From the NCBI GenBank assembly GCA_013814015.1, contig JACCQS010000062.1, positions 1 through 10,485 on the forward strand: 10,485 nucleotides of DNA, in the 5' to 3' direction. Source of the stretch: Geodermatophilaceae bacterium (GTDB taxonomy: Bacteria; Actinomycetota; Actinomycetes; Mycobacteriales; Geodermatophilaceae). This document shows positions 5,453-10,485 of the stretch, in pieces. The position numbers were made by a program, and so were the translations under genes. Position 1 is the stretch's first letter. Each line of letters opens with the position of its first letter. The notes under the pieces were generated by a model. That model did no database searches and was not told where the DNA came from. It saw nothing but the letters and a program-made list of their open reading frames with translations.

Positions 5453-6994
5453 GTGTTGCTGGCAGAGCTGGTCGCGACCTCGGACAGCGTCACGGCTACG
5501 CGGTCGCGGACCACCAAGATCGCCCTGCTGGCAGATCTGATCGGTCGCCTCGCCCCGGACGAGGTGGTCGCGGTCATCGGGATGCTGGTCGCTGCGCCAC
5601 GTCAGGGCCGACTCGGAGTGGGCTGGTCGACGCTGAGCCGGATCGACGCTGGTCCCGCCGAGCGTGCCGGGTTGACCGTCGCCGACGTCGATGCGATCTT
5701 CAGCGCCCTGGCGCACACCAGCGGCGCCGGCTCGGCAGCGAGGCGGCAGGCCCTGCTGGCCGGCCTTTTCGATCGGGCCACCGCAGCGGAGCGGCCCTTC
5801 CTCCTCGGCGTGCTCATGGGCGAGGTCCGTCAAGGTGCCCTCGAGGGGGTGCTGGCCGATGCGATCGCGGCCGGCACTGGCACGCCGAGCGAACTCCTTC
5901 GCCGCGCCTGGATGCTGACCGGTTCGCTGACCGAGACGGCTCGACTGGCCGTCACCGGCGGCGGGGCTGCCCTGACCGGAGTCGGCCTGCAGGTGCTGCG
6001 CCCGGTCAAGCCCATGCTGGCGGCCAGCGCGACCACCGTCGAGGCGGCGTTGGGCGACACCGGTGACGCCGTCGTGGATTACAAGCTGGACGGCGCGCGG
6101 ATCCAGGTGCACCGCGACGGCGAGAGGATCTCGGTGTTCACCCGCAGTCTCAAGGACGCCACGGCGCGAGTCCCCGAAGTCGTGGCGATCGTCGCGCAAC
6201 TGCCCGCCGACCGGCTCATCCTGGACGGCGAGTCCCTGGTCCTCGACGACACGAGCAGCCGGCCACGCTCCTTTGCCGACACGCAGAGCCGCTTCGGCGC
6301 CCGGGTCGCCCGCGAAGAGTTGCTCCGGCCGTACTTCTTCGACCTGCTGCACGTCGACGGCGTCGACCTGATCGACGAACCGCTGCACGTACGGCTGGCC
6401 GAACTCGAACGGGTGGCCGGCCCGTGGCGCGTCCCGTCGGTTCGGACCGACGATCCGCAGGTCGCGGCGCGGATCCTTGCCGACTCTCTGGCGGCCGGTC
6501 ATGAAGGCGTAGTGGTCAAGTCGGTCGACTCGACCTACGCGGCGGGTCGACGTGGTACCAGCTGGCAGAAGGTCAAGCCGGTGCGCACCCTGGACCTGGT
6601 GGTGCTCGCGGCCGAGTGGGGACACGGCCGGCGCTCCGGGTGGTTGTCCAACCTGCACCTCGGGGCGCGCGATCCCGACGGGGCCTATGGCGAGCCGGGC
6701 GGTTTCGTCATGGTGGGCAAGACGTTCAAGGGAATGACCGATGCGATGCTCGGCTGGCAGACCGAGGCGCTGCAGGCGATCGAGGTACGGCGGACTGAGG
6801 GCACCGTCTGGGTTCGCCCGGAGCTCGTAGTCGAGATCGCCTTCGATGCCGCACAGGTCTCCTCCCGTTACCCGGGCGGCGCAGCGCTGCGCTTCGCCCG
6901 GGTACTGCGCTACCGCGAGGACAAGGACGCTACCGAAGCGGACACGATCAGTGCGGTCCGCGTGGCACTCCCGGGATCTGCCCCGGGCCGCTAG
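5453..6994 (+). CDS. ligB: ATP-dependent DNA ligase LigB
   Basis: This enzyme seals nicks in DNA using ATP through a lysyl-AMP intermediate. The 513-residue length and sequence match the LigB group of mycobacteria and relatives, a non-essential ligase alongside NAD-dependent LigA. An N-terminal DNA-binding domain (about 1-180) contains RLGVGWSTL and LMGEVRQGALEGVLADA. The adenylation domain holds motif I YKLDGARIQVH with nucleophile K211 and R216, TRSLKDATARVPEVV (230-244), LDGE (257-260), FFDLLHVDG (295-303), EGVVVK (351-356) and WQKVKP (371-376). The OB-fold domain holds RRSGWLSNLHLGARDPDG (393-410), GFVMVGKTFKGMTDAML (417-433), VRPELVVEIAF and SSRYPGGAALRFARVLRYR (470-488). The GTG start gives MLLAELVATS, which lines up with the start of mycobacterial LigB. 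No Ku or LigD is nearby, so a dedicated end-joining role is not indicated. The last 47 bp overlap the converging methyltransferase gene. Confidence 0.97.
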   Translation: MLLAELVATSDSVTATRSRTTKIALLADLIGRLAPDEVVAVIGMLVAAPRQGRLGVGWSTLSRIDAGPAERAGLTVADVDAIFSALAHTSGAGSAARRQALLAGLFDRATAAERPFLLGVLMGEVRQGALEGVLADAIAAGTGTPSELLRRAWMLTGSLTETARLAVTGGGAALTGVGLQVLRPVKPMLAASATTVEAALGDTGDAVVDYKLDGARIQVHRDGERISVFTRSLKDATARVPEVVAIVAQLPADRLILDGESLVLDDTSSRPRSFADTQSRFGARVAREELLRPYFFDLLHVDGVDLIDEPLHVRLAELERVAGPWRVPSVRTDDPQVAARILADSLAAGHEGVVVKSVDSTYAAGRRGTSWQKVKPVRTLDLVVLAAEWGHGRRSGWLSNLHLGARDPDGAYGEPGGFVMVGKTFKGMTDAMLGWQTEALQAIEVRRTEGTVWVRPELVVEIAFDAAQVSSRYPGGAALRFARVLRYREDKDATEADTISAVRVALPGSAPGR

Positions 6995-7637
6995 TCCGGG
7001 CGCGTGGTGCGGCCACCAACAGATGGACGGCAGCGATGCCGTCGCCGACCCGAACGTCGCGCTCGACCGTCAGGCCCACCGTGCCCAGCTCGTCGATCAC
7101 CTCGGACACGGGGCGGATCCGAAATCCGTGCGCCGTGTACGGGGCGGCCTGCATCGCGGTCGGGTCTCCGAGGCCGATAACGACACGACCGGTGCCCTTC
7201 ACGACTCGGGCGAACTCAGCGACTGCGCCACCCAGGTCAGCTACGAAGTAGATGGTGTTGATCGTGATCAGGCCGTCGAGACAGTCATCGGGCAGTGGCA
7301 ACCGCGTCATCGATGCGTTGTGCAGGTGCAGCCGACCGACCTTGATGTCGCCTCGATATCGGCGGGCAGCACTGGCAAGCATCGTCTCCGACAACTCGGC
7401 ACCGTGTACCCGGCCGGATCCGGCGACCTCGTCGAGCAGGAGTTCGAGCCCGATCCCGCCACCGAACCCGACGTCGGCCACGACGGCATCGCGCGGGAGG
7501 GATAGGGCCGACACCGCCTGAGCCACGGTGTTCCGGTTCGCGCGATTCAGCATCGCTGCGACCAGCCGACCTCGAAGTCCGCTCGGTGCGCCCAGCTGTC
7601 TAGCCAGGCCCGCCATCAGGCTGCCTCGCACACTCAT
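6948..7637 (-). CDS. Class I SAM-dependent methyltransferase
   Basis: The protein transfers a methyl group from S-adenosylmethionine; the acceptor cannot be told. Its 229 residues carry motif I VVADVGFGGGIGLELLL (52-68), an acidic residue ending the second strand (GAELS, 79-83), and motif II/III-like NASMTRLPLPDDCLDGLITI (107-126), followed by VVIGLGDPT (152-160). This matches the Methyltransf_11/25 type that acts on small molecules or lipids. ATG at 7637-7635 is chosen; a TTG at 7676 directly after the transporter stop would add 13 residues without family resemblance. The gene lies 39 bp downstream of the transporter, with a hairpin in between, and its 3' end runs 47 bp into ligB from the other direction. 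The C-terminal tail (RARTSGPGQIPGVPRGPH) is low-complexity and lies inside the overlap, so it may be a non-conserved extension. Confidence 0.93.
   Translation of the reverse strand: MSVRGSLMAGLARQLGAPSGLRGRLVAAMLNRANRNTVAQAVSALSLPRDAVVADVGFGGGIGLELLLDEVAGSGRVHGAELSETMLASAARRYRGDIKVGRLHLHNASMTRLPLPDDCLDGLITINTIYFVADLGGAVAEFARVVKGTGRVVIGLGDPTAMQAAPYTAHGFRIRPVSEVIDELGTVGLTVERDVRVGDGIAAVHLLVAAPRARTSGPGQIPGVPRGPH
6970..6987. terminator. Candidate bidirectional hairpin in the ligB/methyltransferase overlap
   Basis: CCCGGG (6970-6975) and CCCGGG (6982-6987) form a perfect 6-bp all-GC stem around a 6-nt loop inside the convergent overlap. The stem would form in both transcripts. No U-tract follows on either strand, so intrinsic termination is uncertain, and GC-rich genomes yield such stems by chance. 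Confidence 0.25.
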
Positions 7638-7677
7638 TGCCCGACCGTACTGGCCGCGGGCTTCGCGGCCGGGCAAT
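7636..7677 (-). promoter_or_regulatory. Nested inverted repeats across the methyltransferase start
   Basis: Two stems sit in the 39-bp gap between the transporter stop and the methyltransferase ATG. GGCCGCG (7652-7658) and CGCGGCC (7664-7670) make a 7-bp stem with a 5-nt loop. Around them ATTGCCCG (7636-7643) and CGGGCAAT (7670-7677) are perfect 8-bp arms that include part of the start codon. In the minus-strand mRNA these could hide the start or act as a processing or termination point. No clear ribosome binding site is seen here. Confidence 0.35.
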
Positions 7678-8663
7678 CACGGACCGGCCGGTCCGCCGCC
7701 CGGAACGACCGGAGCCGGAACCGTCGGTTTCCCCGAGGACCGCTGTCGGGCGGTTTCGGCCAGCACGATGCCGCTGAGGATCAGTGCGGCGCCGAACAGC
7801 TGGATACCGGTCAGCAGCTCGCCCAGGACCAGCCAGGCGACGAGGCCGGCCATGACGGGCTCGGCCATGCCCAGCAGACCGGTCCGCGCCGATCCCAAGG
7901 TGGACAGCGCAACCAGGATGAAGGAGTACGGCACGACCGTCCCCAGGACGACGATCCAGATGACCAGGACCCACAGCGGGGCGCTCACCCCGTCGAAGGG
8001 CGTCGGAAGGGTCGCGTCCTGGCCCAGCCGGGACCACTGAAACGTCCATGGTGGTCGGAGTACCGACCAGAAGAGCGCCGCCGCGGTGAAGGTCCACGCC
8101 GCGAGGCTCAGCGGGTCCCGAGTCCCCATCCCGCGTTCACTGGACAGGTAGTAGGTCGCCAGCGAAACGGCCGCGCCCAGTCCGGCCAACAGCCCGAGAC
8201 CGTCCAGGGTAGGGCCGTCCCAGACCCTCGCGACGATCGCCAAGCCGGTGACCGCGAGGGCAAGTGCGGCCCAGATGCGCGAGCGCACCGCCTGACGCCG
8301 TACGAACCGGACCCACAGGACCACGAGGACGGGCGCGAGGTACTCCAGCAGGAGCGCGATTCCGACCGGGAGCCGGAAGATGGCCACGAAGTAGAACCAC
8401 TGGACCAAGCCGATCCCGATGATGCCGACGATGAAGAGGAATCCGAGCTCACGAGGACGCGCCCGCAGGGTCGCTGGCCGGGTGAGCAGCAGGAAGGCCA
8501 TGAGCAGCACCGCCGAGCCGAGCGACCGGAGCTGGACCAGGTCGAGCGAGGACAGCCCTGAGCCCAACGCCACTTTGCTGACCGTCCCGTTGATGCCGAA
8601 CAGGACAGCGGCGCCGGCCGCCGCGAGCACGCCGATCAGCGCAGGACTTCCGGCGCGCCTCAC
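7677..8663 (-). CDS. EamA/DMT-family transporter, ten predicted membrane helices
   Basis: This inner-membrane transporter belongs to the drug/metabolite transporter superfamily, whose members move amino acids, nucleotide bases, sugars or other metabolites, mostly outward. The 328 residues hold two EamA repeats. The first runs from about 8 to 146 with GINGTVSKVAL (23-33) and ends in YLAPVLVVLWVRFVRR (108-123). The second runs from about 155 to 303 with GTVVPYSFILVALSTLGSAR (241-260) and the hallmark AEPVMAGLVAWLVLGE (267-282). A proline/glycine-rich cytoplasmic tail follows. The start is GTG at 8663-8661, with AAGGCA just upstream. The last codons, encoding GGPAGP, contain a 16-bp perfect palindrome (7680-7695). 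It lies 104 bp after arfB and 39 bp before the methyltransferase on the same strand. Substrate unknown; nothing in the neighbours fixes it. Confidence 0.94.
   Translation of the reverse strand: MRRAGSPALIGVLAAAGAAVLFGINGTVSKVALGSGLSSLDLVQLRSLGSAVLLMAFLLLTRPATLRARPRELGFLFIVGIIGIGLVQWFYFVAIFRLPVGIALLLEYLAPVLVVLWVRFVRRQAVRSRIWAALALAVTGLAIVARVWDGPTLDGLGLLAGLGAAVSLATYYLSSERGMGTRDPLSLAAWTFTAAALFWSVLRPPWTFQWSRLGQDATLPTPFDGVSAPLWVLVIWIVVLGTVVPYSFILVALSTLGSARTGLLGMAEPVMAGLVAWLVLGELLTGIQLFGAALILSGIVLAETARQRSSGKPTVPAPVVPGGGPAGP
7680..7695. repeat. 16-bp perfect palindrome at the 3' end of the transporter gene
   Basis: CGGACCGGCCGGTCCG reads the same on both strands. It covers codons for Gly-Pro-Ala-Gly-Pro just before the TGA stop. 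It may be a protein-binding site or just a result of GC-rich Gly/Pro/Ala codons; position beside the inverted repeats at 7636-7677 makes the junction unusually rich in symmetry. Confidence 0.4.
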
Positions 8664-8706
8664 TGCCTTGACGCTAGCGGCTGCTCGCTTTGCCTATCCC
8701 ATGCCC

Positions 8707-8735
8707 CGACACGCCGCGACCGGCGCCGCGTGTTG
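8707..8735 (-). terminator. Hairpin downstream of arfB, possible terminator
   Basis: In the 104-bp gap between arfB and the transporter gene, CGACACGC (8707-8714) pairs with GCGTGTTG (8728-8735) in 7 Watson-Crick pairs plus one wobble-type mismatch. After a C-C mismatch an inner GCG/CGC stem closes a 5-nt loop. It begins about 30 nt past the arfB stop. There is no U-run, so factor-dependent or weak termination is the most that can be proposed. The rest of the gap shows no clear promoter. Confidence 0.35.
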
Positions 8736-8767
8736 CAGCACCAGGTAGCCAAAGGCGAGTGAACGGC

Positions 8768-9208
8768 TCAGTCCTCGGCGCGGCGATCCTGCTTGAGCCG
8801 GGACCGTCGGCGCTTGTCATCGAGCCGGCGTTCTCGAGCCCCCCGGCTCGGTCTGGTCGGCCGGCGTCGCGGCCCGGCCGGAGCGACGGCCTGGCGCAGC
8901 AGTGCCGCCATTCGAGCACGGGCGGCTTCGCGGTTGCGCAGCTGCTGGCGGTACTCGGAAGCGGCCACGGTCAGCGTCTCGTCGACCAGCCGGTCGGCGA
9001 GGCGACCCAGCGCTGTCTCGATCAGCGGCTCCGGCCAGCCCGGGATCGTTGGTACGTGTACGGACAACTCGACCCGGGAGTCGGCAGTGTTCACCCCCTG
9101 ACCGCCCGGGCCGGACGACCGCGAGAAGCGCCACTGCAGGACTCGGGCGGGTACGACCAGGGCGTTGTTGATTACCAGGTCGCCGTAAGGTCCGTCCTCG
9201 CCGCTCAT
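8768..9208 (-). CDS. arfB: ArfB-type peptidyl-tRNA hydrolase (ribosome rescue)
   Basis: ArfB (YaeJ) frees ribosomes stalled on mRNA without a stop codon by hydrolysing the peptidyl-tRNA. The 146-residue protein has the class I release factor catalytic motif SSGPGGQGVNTADSRVELS (31-49), with the GGQ at 35-37, and lacks the codon-reading domains of RF1/RF2. After the globular part a strongly basic tail begins near residue 113 (RRRPTRPSRGARERR, then DKRRRSRLKQDRR). That matches the ArfB tail that enters the empty mRNA channel of the ribosome. Length is close to the usual 140. The start is ATG at 9208-9206; CAGGTC directly before it is a weak, closely spaced binding site. A nested inverted repeat sits about 30 nt upstream of the start and could be in its leader. 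It is separated from hyuB by 112 bp and is probably an independent gene. Confidence 0.95.
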   Translation of the reverse strand: MSGEDGPYGDLVINNALVVPARVLQWRFSRSSGPGGQGVNTADSRVELSVHVPTIPGWPEPLIETALGRLADRLVDETLTVAASEYRQQLRNREAARARMAALLRQAVAPAGPRRRPTRPSRGARERRLDDKRRRSRLKQDRRAED

Positions 9209-9237
9209 GACCTGATGGTGACAGCCGCAGCCGAGTT

Positions 9238-9303
9238 GATCATCGGATATGCCGGGGTTTCCGAGGCGGCAGCACCGCTAAACCCCCACAGGTTCCGATG
9301 ATC
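9238..9303 (-). repeat. Nested inverted repeat between hyuB and arfB, structured RNA or terminator
   Basis: Three nested pairs of arms are seen: outer GATCATCGGA (9238-9247) with TCCGATGATC (9294-9303), 10 bp perfect; middle GGGGTTT (9254-9260) with AAACCCC (9280-9286), 7 bp perfect; inner GCGG (9266-9269) with CCGC (9275-9278). As RNA this folds into one 66-nt stem with internal loops. It starts 17 nt past the hyuB stop and ends 29 nt before the arfB ATG. No long U-tract follows. It could be a hyuB terminator, an arfB leader element, or a small mobile palindrome. Other intergenic stretches here hold nothing of this size. Confidence 0.6.
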
Positions 9304-9320
9304 CACTTGGGCCGCGCCGC

Positions 9321-10485
9321 TCAAAGCAGGTCGACGTCGGGGTACGGAATGCCGCCGGACAGGCGGGCGTAGCCGGGGCCGCGGTCGAAGAACGGTTCGT
9401 CGCCGGCACGTGCCGCTCGGCGCTCGGCACGCAGAGCGTCCGTCGCCGCCTCGTCGCAAACTGGGGCATCTTCGTCGCCAGTCAGGACCACTGCGTAGTC
9501 CGCCCGCGCCCCGGCCACCGAAACCTTGCCCCAGGCCACATCACGCAGCACGTCGGAAATCGGGCGGTCGAGGGGGTCCCCCCACCCACCGCCACCGGTG
9601 GTCCGGATCCGCACCGTCTCCCCCGCCGCGAGGGGCTCGGCATCGGCGAGGGCGTCGACCTCGCGCTCGTTCGGTCCGCCCGGATCGGCAGTGACTTGGA
9701 AGGAGCGACCGGCCTTGCCGCCCTTCACTCCCCAGCAGGCCAGGATGGACCGGTCGGCGATGGACATGAAATGGGCGGGCAGCAGCATCCGGATGTGCTT
9801 CTCGTACCCGAGCCCGCCGCGGAACCGGCCGGCTCCTCCGGAGTCCATGGTCAGGCCTAGGGACTCGACGACGAACGGGAACCGGGACTCGCTGAACTCG
9901 GTCGGCAGGTTCCGCGAGTCCGGGACGACGTGGATGGTGTCCTCGCCGTCGGCGTAGTAGCGCCCACCCGAACCCCCGCCCAGCACCTCACGCATCAAGT
10001 CGGACGGGCCCTCGGCGTCCTGTCCGTACACGCCGGTGTAGCGGATCGTCTCCTGGTCGGCCGGCATCCGGCCATCCACGGCCTTCGCAATCACCCCGGC
10101 GAGAACCCCGAGCAGGCGCAGGATCACGAACGTCCGCGCATTCGTCGGGGCCGGGAACACCGGGGTCAGCAGTGTCCCGGGCTCGGGGAAGCGCATCTCG
10201 ATCAGCGGGACGACACCCTCGTTGACATCGAGTTCGGCCATTCGCTCGGGGGTGGCGGCCAGGTTGCGCAGGATCGGGGCGAGCCACTTCTTCAGAAATG
10301 TGCCGTCGGCGAAGTCCCCGACATGGTTGATCGGCCCCTTGGCCTGCGGACTGGTTCCGGTGAAGTCCAGGATCAGGCGGTCACCATCCGGATCGTCCGG
10401 CCCGGTGCGGGTCATGGTGATTCGCTGGGCGTGCAGTCGAGGCGGGTCCACGCCGTCGTGCTCGGCGTAGTCCTCCCAGACATGG
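9321..10485 (-). CDS. Hydantoinase B/oxoprolinase-family protein (HyuB type), N-terminus beyond window
   Basis: The C-terminal 387 residues are in the window; the frame stays open to the right edge, and HyuB proteins are usually about 500-600 residues, so some 150-200 N-terminal residues are missing. The fragment opens with VWEDYAEHDG and carries the family marks LDFTGTSPQAKGPIN, VNEGVVPLIEMRFPEPGTLL, FPAPTNARTFVILRLLG, a glycine-rich stretch (VLGGGSGGRYYADGED), SGGAGRFRGGLGYEKHI and TGGGGWGDPLDRP near the end. HyuB works with HyuA in ATP-dependent hydrolysis of N-methylhydantoin or 5-oxoproline; relatives include caprolactamase and acetone/acetophenone carboxylase subunits, so the substrate is open. 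The partner hyuA would be expected just beyond the right edge, where it cannot be checked. The protein ends 112 bp before arfB, after which the nested inverted repeat follows. Confidence 0.95.
   Translation of the reverse strand, partial: HVWEDYAEHDGVDPPRLHAQRITMTRTGPDDPDGDRLILDFTGTSPQAKGPINHVGDFADGTFLKKWLAPILRNLAATPERMAELDVNEGVVPLIEMRFPEPGTLLTPVFPAPTNARTFVILRLLGVLAGVIAKAVDGRMPADQETIRYTGVYGQDAEGPSDLMREVLGGGSGGRYYADGEDTIHVVPDSRNLPTEFSESRFPFVVESLGLTMDSGGAGRFRGGLGYEKHIRMLLPAHFMSIADRSILACWGVKGGKAGRSFQVTADPGGPNEREVDALADAEPLAAGETVRIRTTGGGGWGDPLDRPISDVLRDVAWGKVSVAGARADYAVVLTGDEDAPVCDEAATDALRAERRAARAGDEPFFDRGPGYARLSGGIPYPDVDLL

Noticed and set aside
5357..6658. 433-codon minus-strand open frame
   Set aside because: Antisense to ligB, which carries all ligase motifs; composition typical of a shadow frame.

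Overview
The window is GC-rich bacterial chromosome, almost fully coding, with GTG as well as ATG starts and few Shine-Dalgarno sequences. The best taxonomic clue is a 513-residue LigB-type ATP-dependent DNA ligase whose N-terminus and catalytic core resemble mycobacterial LigB. Together with a two-helix PH-domain membrane protein and an actinobacterial-style uridine-kinase-like P-loop protein, it points to an actinomycete (Actinomycetota). The genus cannot be resolved. I saw no rRNA, tRNA, CRISPR array, insertion sequence, integrase or phage gene.

Layout. Block 1 (1-4725, all minus strand, in transcription order from 4725 down): a membrane protein with a CxxC...H...H zinc-finger-like N-terminus, a CaiB/BaiF-family CoA-transferase, a carbamate kinase, a ring-opening amidohydrolase of the AtzD/TrzD/barbiturase family, and a PH-domain membrane protein cut by the left edge. 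Block 2 (4782-6994, plus strand): a uridine-kinase-like P-loop protein and LigB; it diverges from block 1 across a 56-bp gap. Block 3 (6948-10485, minus strand, in transcription order from the right): a HyuB-type hydantoinase B/oxoprolinase subunit cut by the right edge, an ArfB-type peptidyl-tRNA hydrolase, an EamA/DMT-family transporter and a class I SAM methyltransferase. The methyltransferase 3' end overlaps the ligase 3' end by 47 bp, tail to tail.

How the genes may work together. The most suggestive group is the amidohydrolase with the carbamate kinase next to it. The first opens cyclic imide or amide rings of the cyanurate/barbiturate type; the second can turn carbamoyl phosphate plus ADP into ATP. 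A CoA-transferase lies upstream on the same strand, and a HyuB-type protein (a family that also attacks cyclic amides, though it includes carboxylases) lies about 5.4 kb away. A catabolic route for a cyclic ureide or imide with ATP recovery is a reasonable hypothesis. No carbamoyltransferase that would make carbamoyl phosphate is visible. The amidohydrolase has Asn where cyanuric acid hydrolase AtzD, as I recall it, has an Arg in its middle domain, so its substrate may not be cyanuric acid.

Non-coding structure. The clearest is a nested inverted repeat at 9238-9303 between hyuB and arfB (10-bp, 7-bp and 4-bp arms). Smaller palindromes lie before the carbamate kinase, in the transporter-methyltransferase junction, after arfB and in the ligase-methyltransferase overlap. 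No gap between genes exceeds about 190 bp.
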